Source of the DNA: Sphingobacteriales bacterium
GTDB lineage: Bacteria; Bacteroidota; Bacteroidia; Chitinophagales; JADIYW01
Assembly (NCBI GenBank): GCA_016719635.1
Contig: JADJYT010000003.1
Location: 124,001 to 188,000, forward strand
Direction of reading: 5' to 3'
Length of the DNA: 64,000 nucleotides
Part shown: piece by piece, positions 44,651 through 53,256 of the stretch
Layout: each line of letters starts with the position of its first letter
Position numbering within the stretch: the first letter of the stretch is position 1
Notes under the pieces: generated by a model
Told to the model about the DNA's origin: nothing
Seen by the model: only the letters and a program-made list of their open reading frames with translations
Databases searched by the model: none
Position numbers and translations under genes: made by a program

Positions 44651-45445
44651 TTAGTTTTCAGATAATCCTATTAACCGATGAACATCTTTCATGCTGTACA
44701 AATTATTCAGTTTCATCTTTTTGCTGCGCCTGTATCTGTCTGACGGCTTATTAAAAAGAAATTCATCCATGTAAAAACTCTCATCGATTTCATACTGATA
44801 ACCTTCATTCTCTCCGGAACTGAAGTAAGTGATCATTTTCTCCTGAACAGGTAAGACAGGTATATTTACAGCTATTCTGTTTATATCCGTTGTATTCTTG
44901 TTAGATGCATGAATCAGTGCGGCATCAAACACAATCAAATCACCTAATTTCGTCTCAATGGGTATCAGGTATTTCCATAATTCTTCAGAAAAACGTTCAA
45001 ACGCCCAATCCATACTGACAGACCTGTTCTTATTTCCCCAAAGGTGGCTTTTAGGCAATACATGCAAGCAACCATTCTCCATATTTATATCTGACAACGG
45101 AACCCAAACAATCAGAGAATAGCCCGTACTCTCATCCACATATGCCGGATCCTGATGCGGATTACAGGGATGAATGGCATTGGGCGGATTAATACAAAAG
45201 GCCGCTCCGAAAGGAGAAGATATATTCTCCGTAATTAAGAAAGAACTCAAAAACGGCCGGATGACCGGCTTTGTGTTCGTTTGTATATCGGTCAGATGTA
45301 CATATCCAACTGTTTCTAATTTTTGCTGATGAATATCTGAAACGAACATTTTAGGGTTAAATGTTCTGTGACTTAGTTCAATAATTTTATCCTTACCAGA
45401 AAATATTTTCAGGATATCTTTAAACATTTGCCGGATATTTTTCAA
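44651..45445 (-). CDS. PhyH-like dioxygenase, array member 10, with internal deletion
   Basis: A 264-residue protein in one open frame. Iron ligands are His97, Asp99 (NPHQDPA) and His179 (ALIHAS), with Arg190. Compared with member 8, the segment between the GYVHLTDI strand and the FGAAFCINPP strand is about 43 residues shorter, so several N-terminal helices of the fold are absent. The rest is typical (PKSHLWGNKNRS). The N-terminus overlaps the end of member 11 by 26 bases. It may be a functional short form or an in-frame deletion. Confidence 0.84.
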   Translation of the reverse strand: MKNIRQMFKDILKIFSGKDKIIELSHRTFNPKMFVSDIHQQKLETVGYVHLTDIQTNTKPVIRPFLSSFLITENISSPFGAAFCINPPNAIHPCNPHQDPAYVDESTGYSLIVWVPLSDINMENGCLHVLPKSHLWGNKNRSVSMDWAFERFSEELWKYLIPIETKLGDLIVFDAALIHASNKNTTDINRIAVNIPVLPVQEKMITYFSSGENEGYQYEIDESFYMDEFLFNKPSDRYRRSKKMKLNNLYSMKDVHRLIGLSEN

Positions 45446-46334
45446 TATTACTGATTATGAACTCTTCTGTCAGCCTGACGGGATATTTTTTATGTTCTAC
45501 TATCTTTCTGTAACCTTCAGGTCTTCCCCATAAGTTGCCCTTATACCAGTATTTCTCATCAACGATATATTTTTCTATCTGGTCTTTGGGCGTTTTCTTA
45601 TCTAAAAAATACTGCACATGTTCCGCCTTCTTTTCAATTATGCACATATTAAATGCAATCCTGATCTTTTCTGTGGTATTTTCCCCTGAAGCATGTATCA
45701 ATGCTGAATCAAACAACAGTACATCTCCTTTATTCACCATTACAGGTATCATTTTTTCCCATAACAACTTGCTAAAATCTTTCAATGGCCAGCTTGGATA
45801 CTGGCTGGACCTTTGCCAGGCAGCCCATAAATGACTGCCGGGAATGGCAAAAAAGGTGCCGTTTTCAGATGTCATATCAACCGTTGGAATCCAGGCATAC
45901 GTTGTAGTACCCTTATATTCATCGATTATGGAACAGTCCTGATGAGGTGCGAACCAGCAACCTTTATTCTTCACAATAATCCCGCCTCCGAAATCATATC
46001 TGCACAGATTCTCATCCAATACATCCTTAAAGATATCCTTGCTTACATCGTTTACCACATTTATCGCAATCGTATGCGCCTCCTGCCCGAAAGCTATTGT
46101 CGTCTGCAGCTTGTCAGATTCAAAATAGCCCGGCAACGCCTTTATCTTTTCAAACGCGTCTTCCACTTTACGGATATTTTCATCCGACACAATACTTTTG
46201 ATTATTGTGTAGCCGTTCCTTACATATTCATCCCTGTTTTTCCCGTTTATGATGTATAAGGGATTTATCTTTCGTTCCTGACCGACAAAATCAGATTTTG
46301 TTTCTTTCTTAAAGAGATTAAATAAGTTTAGCAT
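45420..46334 (-). CDS. PhyH-like Fe(II)/2-oxoglutarate dioxygenase, array member 11
   Basis: A 304-residue intact protein starting MLNLFNLFKKETKSDF, another short amphipathic N-terminus. Iron ligands are His131, Asp133 (APHQDCS) and His214 (ALIHAS), with Arg225. It has the GSHLWAAWQRSSQYPSWPL loop of the second subgroup and a KKTPKDQIEKYIVDEKYW segment shared with member 7. It is 3 bases from member 12 and overlaps member 10. Confidence 0.88.
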   Translation of the reverse strand: MLNLFNLFKKETKSDFVGQERKINPLYIINGKNRDEYVRNGYTIIKSIVSDENIRKVEDAFEKIKALPGYFESDKLQTTIAFGQEAHTIAINVVNDVSKDIFKDVLDENLCRYDFGGGIIVKNKGCWFAPHQDCSIIDEYKGTTTYAWIPTVDMTSENGTFFAIPGSHLWAAWQRSSQYPSWPLKDFSKLLWEKMIPVMVNKGDVLLFDSALIHASGENTTEKIRIAFNMCIIEKKAEHVQYFLDKKTPKDQIEKYIVDEKYWYKGNLWGRPEGYRKIVEHKKYPVRLTEEFIISNIEKYPANV

Positions 46335-46337
46335 AAT

Positions 46338-47209
46338 TTAAATTTTTAATAAATTCTCAATGTCATTTTTAGATACCGGATTAATAAAATTATAATCACC
46401 GGTGGTATATTTATAATTCCTTAAGGTACTCACCTTGCCGCCATCTAACCAACAGTCATTGTCAATATCATATTTAATAAATTTTTTATCCTTTAACAGG
46501 TATTCTACTTTAGAATGATTTTTTGGGAGCAGTGCTCCGGCTAAAGAAATCCTGTCTTCGCTGGTTTTATTCATAGAAGAAGCATGTATGATAGAAGTCT
46601 CAAAACAGATGACATCGCCTTTATTGACAACCAGAGGAATCATTTTTTCCCAAAGATACATATATTGCTTACGGAATGCCCAGGGGATATGCTGTGACCT
46701 ATAAAAATTCCCCCACAGATGACTTTTGGGCAATACATACAGGGGCCGTTTTCCATGGTTATGTTGCATAAAGGAATCCAGATAAAAACACCATATCCCA
46801 CCGTTTCGTCAATGACCGCACTATCCTGATGCGGATGCAGTACGCTGTCTTTTCCGGGCGGTTTTATAAAAAATGTACCGCCATCGCCCAAATCACAATT
46901 AGATGTATTGGAAAACCTGGCCGCAACCGCTGACATAAACTTCTTAATAAATTCAAATATTAAAGTCTGTGTCTGTTTACATTCAAAATTCCCTGCACTC
47001 TCAAATTTCTTATCTACCTTATAGGATGGGAGTGATTTTATTTTCTCAAAAAATGTCCGTGCCTCATTGAGCTCATCCTCATTGATAATGTCTTTGATTA
47101 CGACATAGCCATTTTCTTCAAAAAAATCTTGTGTAGCTGAATCTAAAAAATAAGCAGGTGTAAAATTTCTTTGGACAGGTTTTATCGTATGTTTTTTAAT
47201 GAAGAACAT
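46338..47209 (-). pseudogene. PhyH-like dioxygenase, array member 12, one frameshift
   Basis: A conceptual protein of about 290 residues. The N-terminal part has EENGYVVIKDII and iron motif HPHQDSAV; the C-terminal part has PLYVLPKSHLWGNFYRS, distal His in SIIHAS and Arg in EDRISL. The frame breaks at MENG: one C is missing from a C run near 46740, and restoring it gives NGPLYVLPKSH. The two partial frames overlap across this point. Second-subgroup member. Confidence 0.82.
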
Positions 47210-47218
47210 GCCTTATTA

Positions 47219-48135
47219 TTAATTGCCGCCGACTATATCAATAAAGTTTGATTTCGATATATAATGACTATACCTAATTTTCTCAATCACAGCTGGATGG
47301 TAACGTTCGGGTACGATGTCCGGAATGCCATAATGCCCTTCCAGCCAGAAACTTTCATCAACCGTATATTTTTCAATATACTTATTGTTGTTGTTTATGC
47401 GCTGATAGTGAATTAGTGGAAAGTTTTTAGATGCAATGCCTGTATTCATGGCAATTCTCGTATCATTTGTAAAATTTGGCAGTGAAGCGTGAACCAAAGA
47501 ATTATCAAATAACACCAAATCCCCCTTATTTAAATGGATCGGTATCATGAATTTTAGGATTTCATCCCGCAGGTTTTTAAGAGGGGGATTCGCTTTGATC
47601 ATGCGTCCGCTGCCACCTGAACCATTTATGGCTTTTAGGCAAAACCAGCAAAGCGCCGTTTTTTATCGTTAATATCTGTTGTCGGTATCCATGCAAAAAC
47701 GGTAGATGCCTGCAGTTCATCAACTAATGGGATATCCTGATGGGCATAAAATTCTTTTTTATCCTTATTGAACTTTATAACCAGAACATTCAGCAAATCA
47801 TGATATATCTTATCAGTGAAAAATATCTTATCCAGGATATCCTGATTCACCTTCCGCAGATCCTGGTGTATGTGCTTTTGAATATCAAACCCATAATTGG
47901 CAGATGTGATAAAACCATCCACCTCATAAAAATTTTCATGAGCGGATAGTTTTTTATAGGACTCTAGAATGACATCTATCGAATCCATGTCTACAACATT
48001 TCTTAAAACGACATAGCCATTTTCAGATATAAAATCCCGGTCATCCGGATTTTTAAAATAATCGTATCTTAAATCTACGGCAGCAGGCGAATAGTGATGG
48101 AAGATGTTCGCGATTCGGTCTTTAAGTCCCAACAT
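47219..48135 (-). pseudogene. PhyH-like dioxygenase, array member 13, two frameshifts
   Basis: First gene of the nine-gene minus-strand run. I take the ATG at 48135 (MLGLKDRIANIFHHYS), although TTG at 48141 is in frame. The conceptual protein of about 305 residues has SENGYVVLRNVV, iron motif HQD in AHQDIPLVDE, distal His in SLVHAS and Arg in DTRIAMN. An extra A in an A run near 47660 breaks TTDINDKNGALLVLPKSH, and a second shift lies near 47615 before GSGRMIKANPPLKNL. Upstream, the minus strand shows TACTTTTG at 48146-48139, which is too close to the start to be a certain promoter. Confidence 0.8.
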
Positions 48136-48415
48136 ACTCAAAAGTACTAAAAAATAATGAGATTACAATCCCCAACCGGATACTTTAAAAATTTATACAA
48201 ACCGGCGCTTCGCCACTATTCACTAGTTAGAAGTGTTAAAAATCTAATAGGATAAATCCTAAGCAATTGGGGAAATGAGATACTAACAATATTTTATACT
48301 GATAATGTGTTACATTTAGTATGAGTATCCTGTTCCCGGTGCGTATTCATTATTTGAATTTAGATTTTTTGAGTACATTGCAGTGTAAAAACAGACCGTT
48401 ACCTGACTTAAATAA

Positions 48416-49580
48416 ATGATGGACAAATACAAGAACATAAAGATAATTAACAGTTTATATGTATCTATTTTATTTATTTCTGGCATTTATTTTGGAAAAA
48501 TCCGCTCCGAACTTTTTGATGGTGCCGATAGATTGTATGAAGCCATCGCCTTTAAACACAATTTTTTCGGGCACTATCGTTTTTCTACGGCCATCAATGG
48601 AATCCTGCCGTGGATAATCGCGCATTTGGATGGTAGCCCGCAGTGGATACTATATGGGTTTCGTCGTATTATTGCTGTATCTGAAACTATATCAAAAAAA
48701 CGATTATCCATTAGTAAAAATATTCTCTTTGCTGGGAATTGCCTTCCTGCTAAAAATAGTCTTATTTTCATCAGGCTACGAAAAAGGGATCATACTCAGG
48801 ATCTTAGAATTTAAAAACAGGCTCGGCAGCCTTTTCCATTCTCCTTTAATCCTTACTTTCCTCAAAAGTCTTTATACCATCAATATTGTCGTGACTTTTG
48901 TATTTCTGATCACTTCTTATATACTTATAAAACTAAGACACGCAAAGCTGTTGTTTCTTATTGCAGTGCATATATTGCTGACACTACTGTATATCACCTT
49001 TTTCTTTCCCGAATATCCTTATACTTTTGGGCCGGAAGGCTATATAAAAGGGGCAAACATACTGTTATCCATAGCTTTCATGGACTATTTCTTATACAAT
49101 GCGGATTTTTCAGAAATGAGAAGGAATACCGTCTTAGGCATTACGTATATTTCTACTTTTATCATCATCCTGCTAAATGGGGTAAATTATAAGATCTATT
49201 TTAATAATCTGAAGGTTATAGCAAACAACATTGACAAGAACACCATATATGTATCTGCTGATGCTGAAAACCTGGAACATTATTATATCTTACATCGGCA
49301 TTCTGCCCTCATAAACTCTACAGAAAATGGTAAGTGCTGCTATTTTCAATACGTGAATGATTCCTCAGACTATATCAACCCTGTAATGGCTAATGATATA
49401 AAAAATGGTAAATTATGTTTTGGAGACATGCCAATCATAACTGCTCCGGATATGGAAACCAAAAGGGTGTTAGACAATCAGTTTTTTTTAATCTTCGACT
49501 TAACCAATTTAAAAACAAGGTTTCGTTTCAAGGAATACATGTACCATAATATAAAAGATACTAAAAGTAAAAAAGGATGA
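48416..49580 (+). pseudogene. polytopic membrane protein of unknown function, one frameshift
   Basis: A conceptual protein of about 390 residues with at least six predicted membrane helices in the first 250 residues, followed by a hydrophilic C-terminal part (YVSADAENLEHYYILHRHS onward). The frame shifts between about 48630 and 48670: the N-terminal frame ends GSPQWILYGF and the downstream frame continues YYMGFVVLLLYLKLYQK. The early RFSTAINGILPWIIAHL region recalls lipid-linked glycosyltransferases or polymerases, but no diagnostic motif was seen. Its stop overlaps the start of the radical SAM gene (ATGA), so the two are coupled. The 280 bases before it hold no gene. Confidence 0.65.
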
Positions 49581-51067
49581 AGGTAACTTTCTTAGGCATA
49601 GGAACCAGACAATTAGGCATCAGTCAATTAGCCGCTGTTGTAAGAAAAGAAGGACATATTCCAAGTGTTGCATTCAGCGCCCAGTTATTTAACGACAGGT
49701 TTGTATTACAATTCCCATCAATTGCCAAATATTTTGATGATACCCAGGATGCTATTGATAAAATAAAAGAAATCAATCCGGATGTGATAGCCTTCGGCGC
49801 ATTGACATCGACCTACCAGTGGGGATTAGACGTCATTAATGCAGCAAAAGAATTCAACCCTGCAGTCAAAGTTATCTTTGGCGGCGTGCATGCCTCCGCA
49901 GTTCCTGACTTGCTGATCAAGCAGCCTAATATCGACTATGTCGTGATAGGTGAGGGTGATGCTGCCCTGCCATCCATTTTGAAGGCCCTAGAAACCAACA
50001 ACGATACCGATCCCATCATTAATACAATCTATAAAGACAGAAATGGCAAGATAATCAGGGGTAAACGTGGCGCTTTCATCCAGAATCTGGATGAAATCCC
50101 CTTTCCGGACAACAGTATCTGGGACGATTATGTCCGGCTGGGAGACAAGTACATAACGATGGCAACAAGAGGATGCCCTTACAGGTGTTCATTTTGTTTT
50201 AATAACTTTTTTGCTAAACTGCCTGAAGAAGAACCCGGAAAATATGTCAGGTTAAGAAGTGTAGATCATGTGATTGCAGAGCTGAAATATGCAAAAGAAC
50301 GGTATAACATCAGGATCATTGACTTCGAAGATGATGTCTTCGGCACGCAAAAGAAATGGCTGGTAGAGTTTTGTGAAAAATACAAAAAGGAAATTAACCT
50401 GCCTTTTATGCTCCTGACCCATCCTAAATTCATGGATGACGAAACAGGCAGGCTGCTTGCTGAAGCCGGGTGTAAAAAAATACAGATGGGCATACAGAGC
50501 ATGGATGAATCTTTTAAGAAAGACTCCCTGCTGAGATACGAAAAAACGGAAGATATAGAGAATGCGTTAAAGGTAATGCACAAATACAACATAAAAGTCA
50601 ATGTAGATCACATGTTTGGCTTACCTCACGAACCCATCTCTGCACAGGAAGCTGCCTTAAACCTTTATGCCAATAACCATATCAACAGGATTCAGACATT
50701 CTGGACATGTTTTCTACCAGGCACCCAGTTAATGGACGAAGCAATAGCAGAAGGGGTATTGAATCAACAACAGATTGATGACATAAACGAAGGACGGGAG
50801 TTTTATTTTTACAGAAACGTCCAGAATGTAAAGGACATATCATTACAAAACCTATATCACGCTTATGAGTTTATCTTCAAGATCATGCCGATTCTTCCAT
50901 TCTTTATCAGGAGAAGGATAAAACCTAAACATGTTTTATGGATTCCCAAGCCTTTAAAAGCCATTGTAATTTTTTCTTTGACATGGCGATTGGGCTGGGT
51001 AGCTTTCAGCCTGATTTCATTGCTTACTTCAACCATAACGTATTTCACATTACCAGGTATTTTCTAA
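49577..51067 (+). CDS. cobalamin-binding radical SAM enzyme
   Basis: A 496-residue protein. Residues 1-140 form a B12-binding Rossmann domain (IGTRQLGISQLAAVVR, GGVHASAVPD, VIGEGDAALPSIL). The radical SAM core follows with TRGCPYRCSFCF, cluster cysteines 200, 204 and 207. Such enzymes methylate unactivated carbons or carry out other B12-dependent radical steps. The C-terminal 50 residues include a hydrophobic segment. After the stop at 51067 another frame continues without a stop to 51192 (FLKRIGINILATKPKKDEN), so the native C-terminus may be about 40 residues longer, with one frameshift. It is coupled to the preceding membrane protein. Confidence 0.87.
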   Translation: MKVTFLGIGTRQLGISQLAAVVRKEGHIPSVAFSAQLFNDRFVLQFPSIAKYFDDTQDAIDKIKEINPDVIAFGALTSTYQWGLDVINAAKEFNPAVKVIFGGVHASAVPDLLIKQPNIDYVVIGEGDAALPSILKALETNNDTDPIINTIYKDRNGKIIRGKRGAFIQNLDEIPFPDNSIWDDYVRLGDKYITMATRGCPYRCSFCFNNFFAKLPEEEPGKYVRLRSVDHVIAELKYAKERYNIRIIDFEDDVFGTQKKWLVEFCEKYKKEINLPFMLLTHPKFMDDETGRLLAEAGCKKIQMGIQSMDESFKKDSLLRYEKTEDIENALKVMHKYNIKVNVDHMFGLPHEPISAQEAALNLYANNHINRIQTFWTCFLPGTQLMDEAIAEGVLNQQQIDDINEGREFYFYRNVQNVKDISLQNLYHAYEFIFKIMPILPFFIRRRIKPKHVLWIPKPLKAIVIFSLTWRLGWVAFSLISLLTSTITYFTLPGIF

Positions 51068-51217
51068 AAAGAATCGGAATCAATATCCTTGCTACAAAAC
51101 CAAAAAAAGACGAAAATATCATCACCTGCTTTAATGATTATCGTGAAAGCAAAAGGGCGAAAGAGAGCAAAAACTTACAGCACCAGGATTAGGTAAATGA
51201 AGATGCCTTGCAAAAAA

Positions 51218-51982
51218 TCAAGGGGTAAATAGTATTTCTACAGAATACCTGTTCTTATGGTTCGTCAGCCCGTTAATTTTACAAATAGTTAAATTATAAC
51301 TGCTTGCATATTGCTCAAAAAAGGGATAATCCACCTGTAATTTACGCTCACGTCTGTTGATCACCGTTTCCTTAAGGTACTTAGCAATAAATTTTAAATA
51401 CCTGAACAAATATTTTCTTTTTACTGCATCAAACAGTATTTCAATAAAATCCATAAGCATTCTGTGGCGTAAAGGGATAATATCAGCAATCAAAACCCGC
51501 ACCGCTCTCCTCTTCTTTTGGGCTGACAATCTGAATATATCTAAATATTCAGTAAGCTGGTCCAGTGATCGGAAGTACTGTATGACACTGAGTGTAATCA
51601 CCTGATTAATATCCTCTGAACTCAACAACTCTATGAGATCATGAAAGCCTGTAATTTGCTGTACAGACACATTGCTTTCGTTTTGGAACAGGTGTTTACA
51701 TTTTTCTACATAGATGGATGAAGCATCAATGCCTATTATTTTCTTACAATCGTCTTTAAGAAGCTGAATAAGGACACCCGGTCCGCAGCCATAATCTAAA
51801 AGAACATCTGCACTTGTATGGGGATATCTTTTACGAAAATTTTCATAGAAAACTTCAGTAGTCAGACCCATTACTTCATCAAATTCCGGATTTTCCTTAT
51901 TCCAGTAATCATTCCAGCTGTTATACTTATCCATTTTAACCCTCATAAAGATATTCGAATGAAAGGAAGATTGTGCTATCAT
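51218..51982 (-). CDS. SAM-dependent methyltransferase
   Basis: A 254-residue class I methyltransferase with motif I VLLDYGCGPGVLIQLL near residue 62 and the acidic strand IIGIDAS. An internal ATG at 51934 (MDKYNSWNDYWNKEN) is an equally good start. The C-terminal half is helical and basic (KRKYLFRYLKFIAKYLK), possibly membrane-associated. It is not closely similar to the GCGxxGPA pair at 33 and 36 kb. It follows the deacetylase gene by 16 bases and is likely co-transcribed. Acceptor unknown. Confidence 0.78.
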   Translation of the reverse strand: MIAQSSFHSNIFMRVKMDKYNSWNDYWNKENPEFDEVMGLTTEVFYENFRKRYPHTSADVLLDYGCGPGVLIQLLKDDCKKIIGIDASSIYVEKCKHLFQNESNVSVQQITGFHDLIELLSSEDINQVITLSVIQYFRSLDQLTEYLDIFRLSAQKKRRAVRVLIADIIPLRHRMLMDFIEILFDAVKRKYLFRYLKFIAKYLKETVINRRERKLQVDYPFFEQYASSYNLTICKINGLTNHKNRYSVEILFTP

Positions 51983-51998
51983 GAAAACAAAATAGGCA

Positions 51999-52829
51999 TT
52001 AGTTATTCAACTTATCACCTGCGGATAGATGCTTTTCAAAAGTATAACTATCTATAAATTCAGAAAATGTATAAAACTCCGCCCCCCCCTCCAGCATCTT
52101 ATCCAGGTATGCCTTAAACCTATCAGCCATCTTGTTTCCACTATTATTTACAATATACCATGGCATCCCGTATTTCTCATCGGATAAATCCATAAACTCC
52201 CATGGGTGAAAATAAATATTTATATACTTATCATTCCTAAGTGTAACTTTCGTCAACCACATATATAGCCTAAATGGCATATTGCGGAACGACAACCAGA
52301 AAAGCGGTATCCTGCAAAAAGGAGTCACTGAAGCAGGTATCTGGACCACATCATTTTCGACAAAGTACGTTCTCGGTTTTCTGTAATAATTATATCTACC
52401 GGGTAAGTAGGTAGGATTGATAGAGCTATTATAGCTGTAGCCGGCCAAATGTACATCCAAGGATTCTATGTAACGCATTCTTGCCATCCTAAAACCTTTC
52501 ACCGGCATGCCTGTCATGACTTCTAAAGCCTCTTTTGATATCCGCAGGTCTTCCTTCTTAAATGCAGAATGACTGTATCCGTGAGATGCTACCTCATGCC
52601 CTTCCCGTACAATCCGTCCTATAATATCTGATGCATTCTGTGCAAATGCAACTGTACAAAAAAATGTAGCCTTAATCTTATATTCATTTAAGATGTCCAG
52701 TATGATGCTTGTCCCATTTTTCGAAACAAGAACCTGCTCTTCGAATGAAATCTCTTTACCAAACTCCATCGGCACATCAAACTCTTCAATATCAAAATTC
52801 AGCAGTATCATATTGTAATGTTTTTGCAT
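51999..52829 (-). CDS. polysaccharide deacetylase (NodB-homology) family protein
   Basis: A 276-residue NodB-fold protein. LNFDIEEFD provides the catalytic and metal aspartates, and HEVASHGYSH the metal-binding histidines; KGFRMARMRY follows as motif 3. The family removes N- or O-acetyl groups from chitin, peptidoglycan or exopolysaccharides; this subgroup often sits in exopolysaccharide loci. There is no signal peptide, so it would act in the cytoplasm, on a lipid- or nucleotide-linked intermediate. An internal ATG at 52811 is an alternative start. It precedes a methyltransferase in the same operon. Confidence 0.83.
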   Translation of the reverse strand: MQKHYNMILLNFDIEEFDVPMEFGKEISFEEQVLVSKNGTSIILDILNEYKIKATFFCTVAFAQNASDIIGRIVREGHEVASHGYSHSAFKKEDLRISKEALEVMTGMPVKGFRMARMRYIESLDVHLAGYSYNSSINPTYLPGRYNYYRKPRTYFVENDVVQIPASVTPFCRIPLFWLSFRNMPFRLYMWLTKVTLRNDKYINIYFHPWEFMDLSDEKYGMPWYIVNNSGNKMADRFKAYLDKMLEGGAEFYTFSEFIDSYTFEKHLSAGDKLNN

Positions 52830-53210
52830 ACTACTTGTATCAATATGGCTTTATCTGAAACAAATAATAAAGCTGATTTCAAGTGATTATGCAATTTTAC
52901 CTGAAACAGGTTTATCATCTTTAAAAATAGTAATTTTGGTTTCATTATCCGGTAAAAAAATTGATTATTTTCTGTCCTGTGTTGAGTATATTTTCAATTT
53001 CGTAAAAATTTCTCCCATCTTTCCTTTCTCCGGCGGTTTTCAGGAAAACCCAATGATTATATTGACCAACCGATATTTCCAAATCTGCAGGTAAAAGATA
53101 CGAAATGCGGATTCAGGTTTTTATAAGGCTGGATATAATTAATACCCGAAAAAATAACCATATTATACCAAACCATCGGGTTTAATGTTTTTTCTATTTT
53201 TCCGCATTAG
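52830..53210. other. non-coding gap between divergent genes
   Basis: About 380 bases between the deacetylase start and the promoter of the second radical SAM gene. It is AT-rich, without an open frame of useful length, tRNA-like fold or strong hairpin; the only inverted repeat seen is a weak CCTG/CAGG near 52900. It may hold regulatory sites for both directions. No homology to flanking genes was recognised. Confidence 0.5.
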
Positions 53211-53240
53211 TTTGAAATCTTACACATTATCTTATCTTTG
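53211..53240 (+). promoter_or_regulatory. Bacteroidota-type promoter for the second radical SAM gene
   Basis: TTTG at 53211-53214 and an exact TATCTTTG (TAnnTTTG) at 53233-53240 are 18 bases apart. Transcription would start near 53247, leaving about ten bases before the ATG at 53257, which supports that start over in-frame codons upstream. Confidence 0.65.
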
Positions 53241-53256
53241 TGCAGAGTACAGGTTT

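Noticed and set aside
48142..48415. Search for an RNA gene or attachment site between the dioxygenase array and the membrane protein gene
   Set aside because: The 274 bases show no tRNA fold, no flanking direct repeat and no integrase nearby; nothing supportable was seen.
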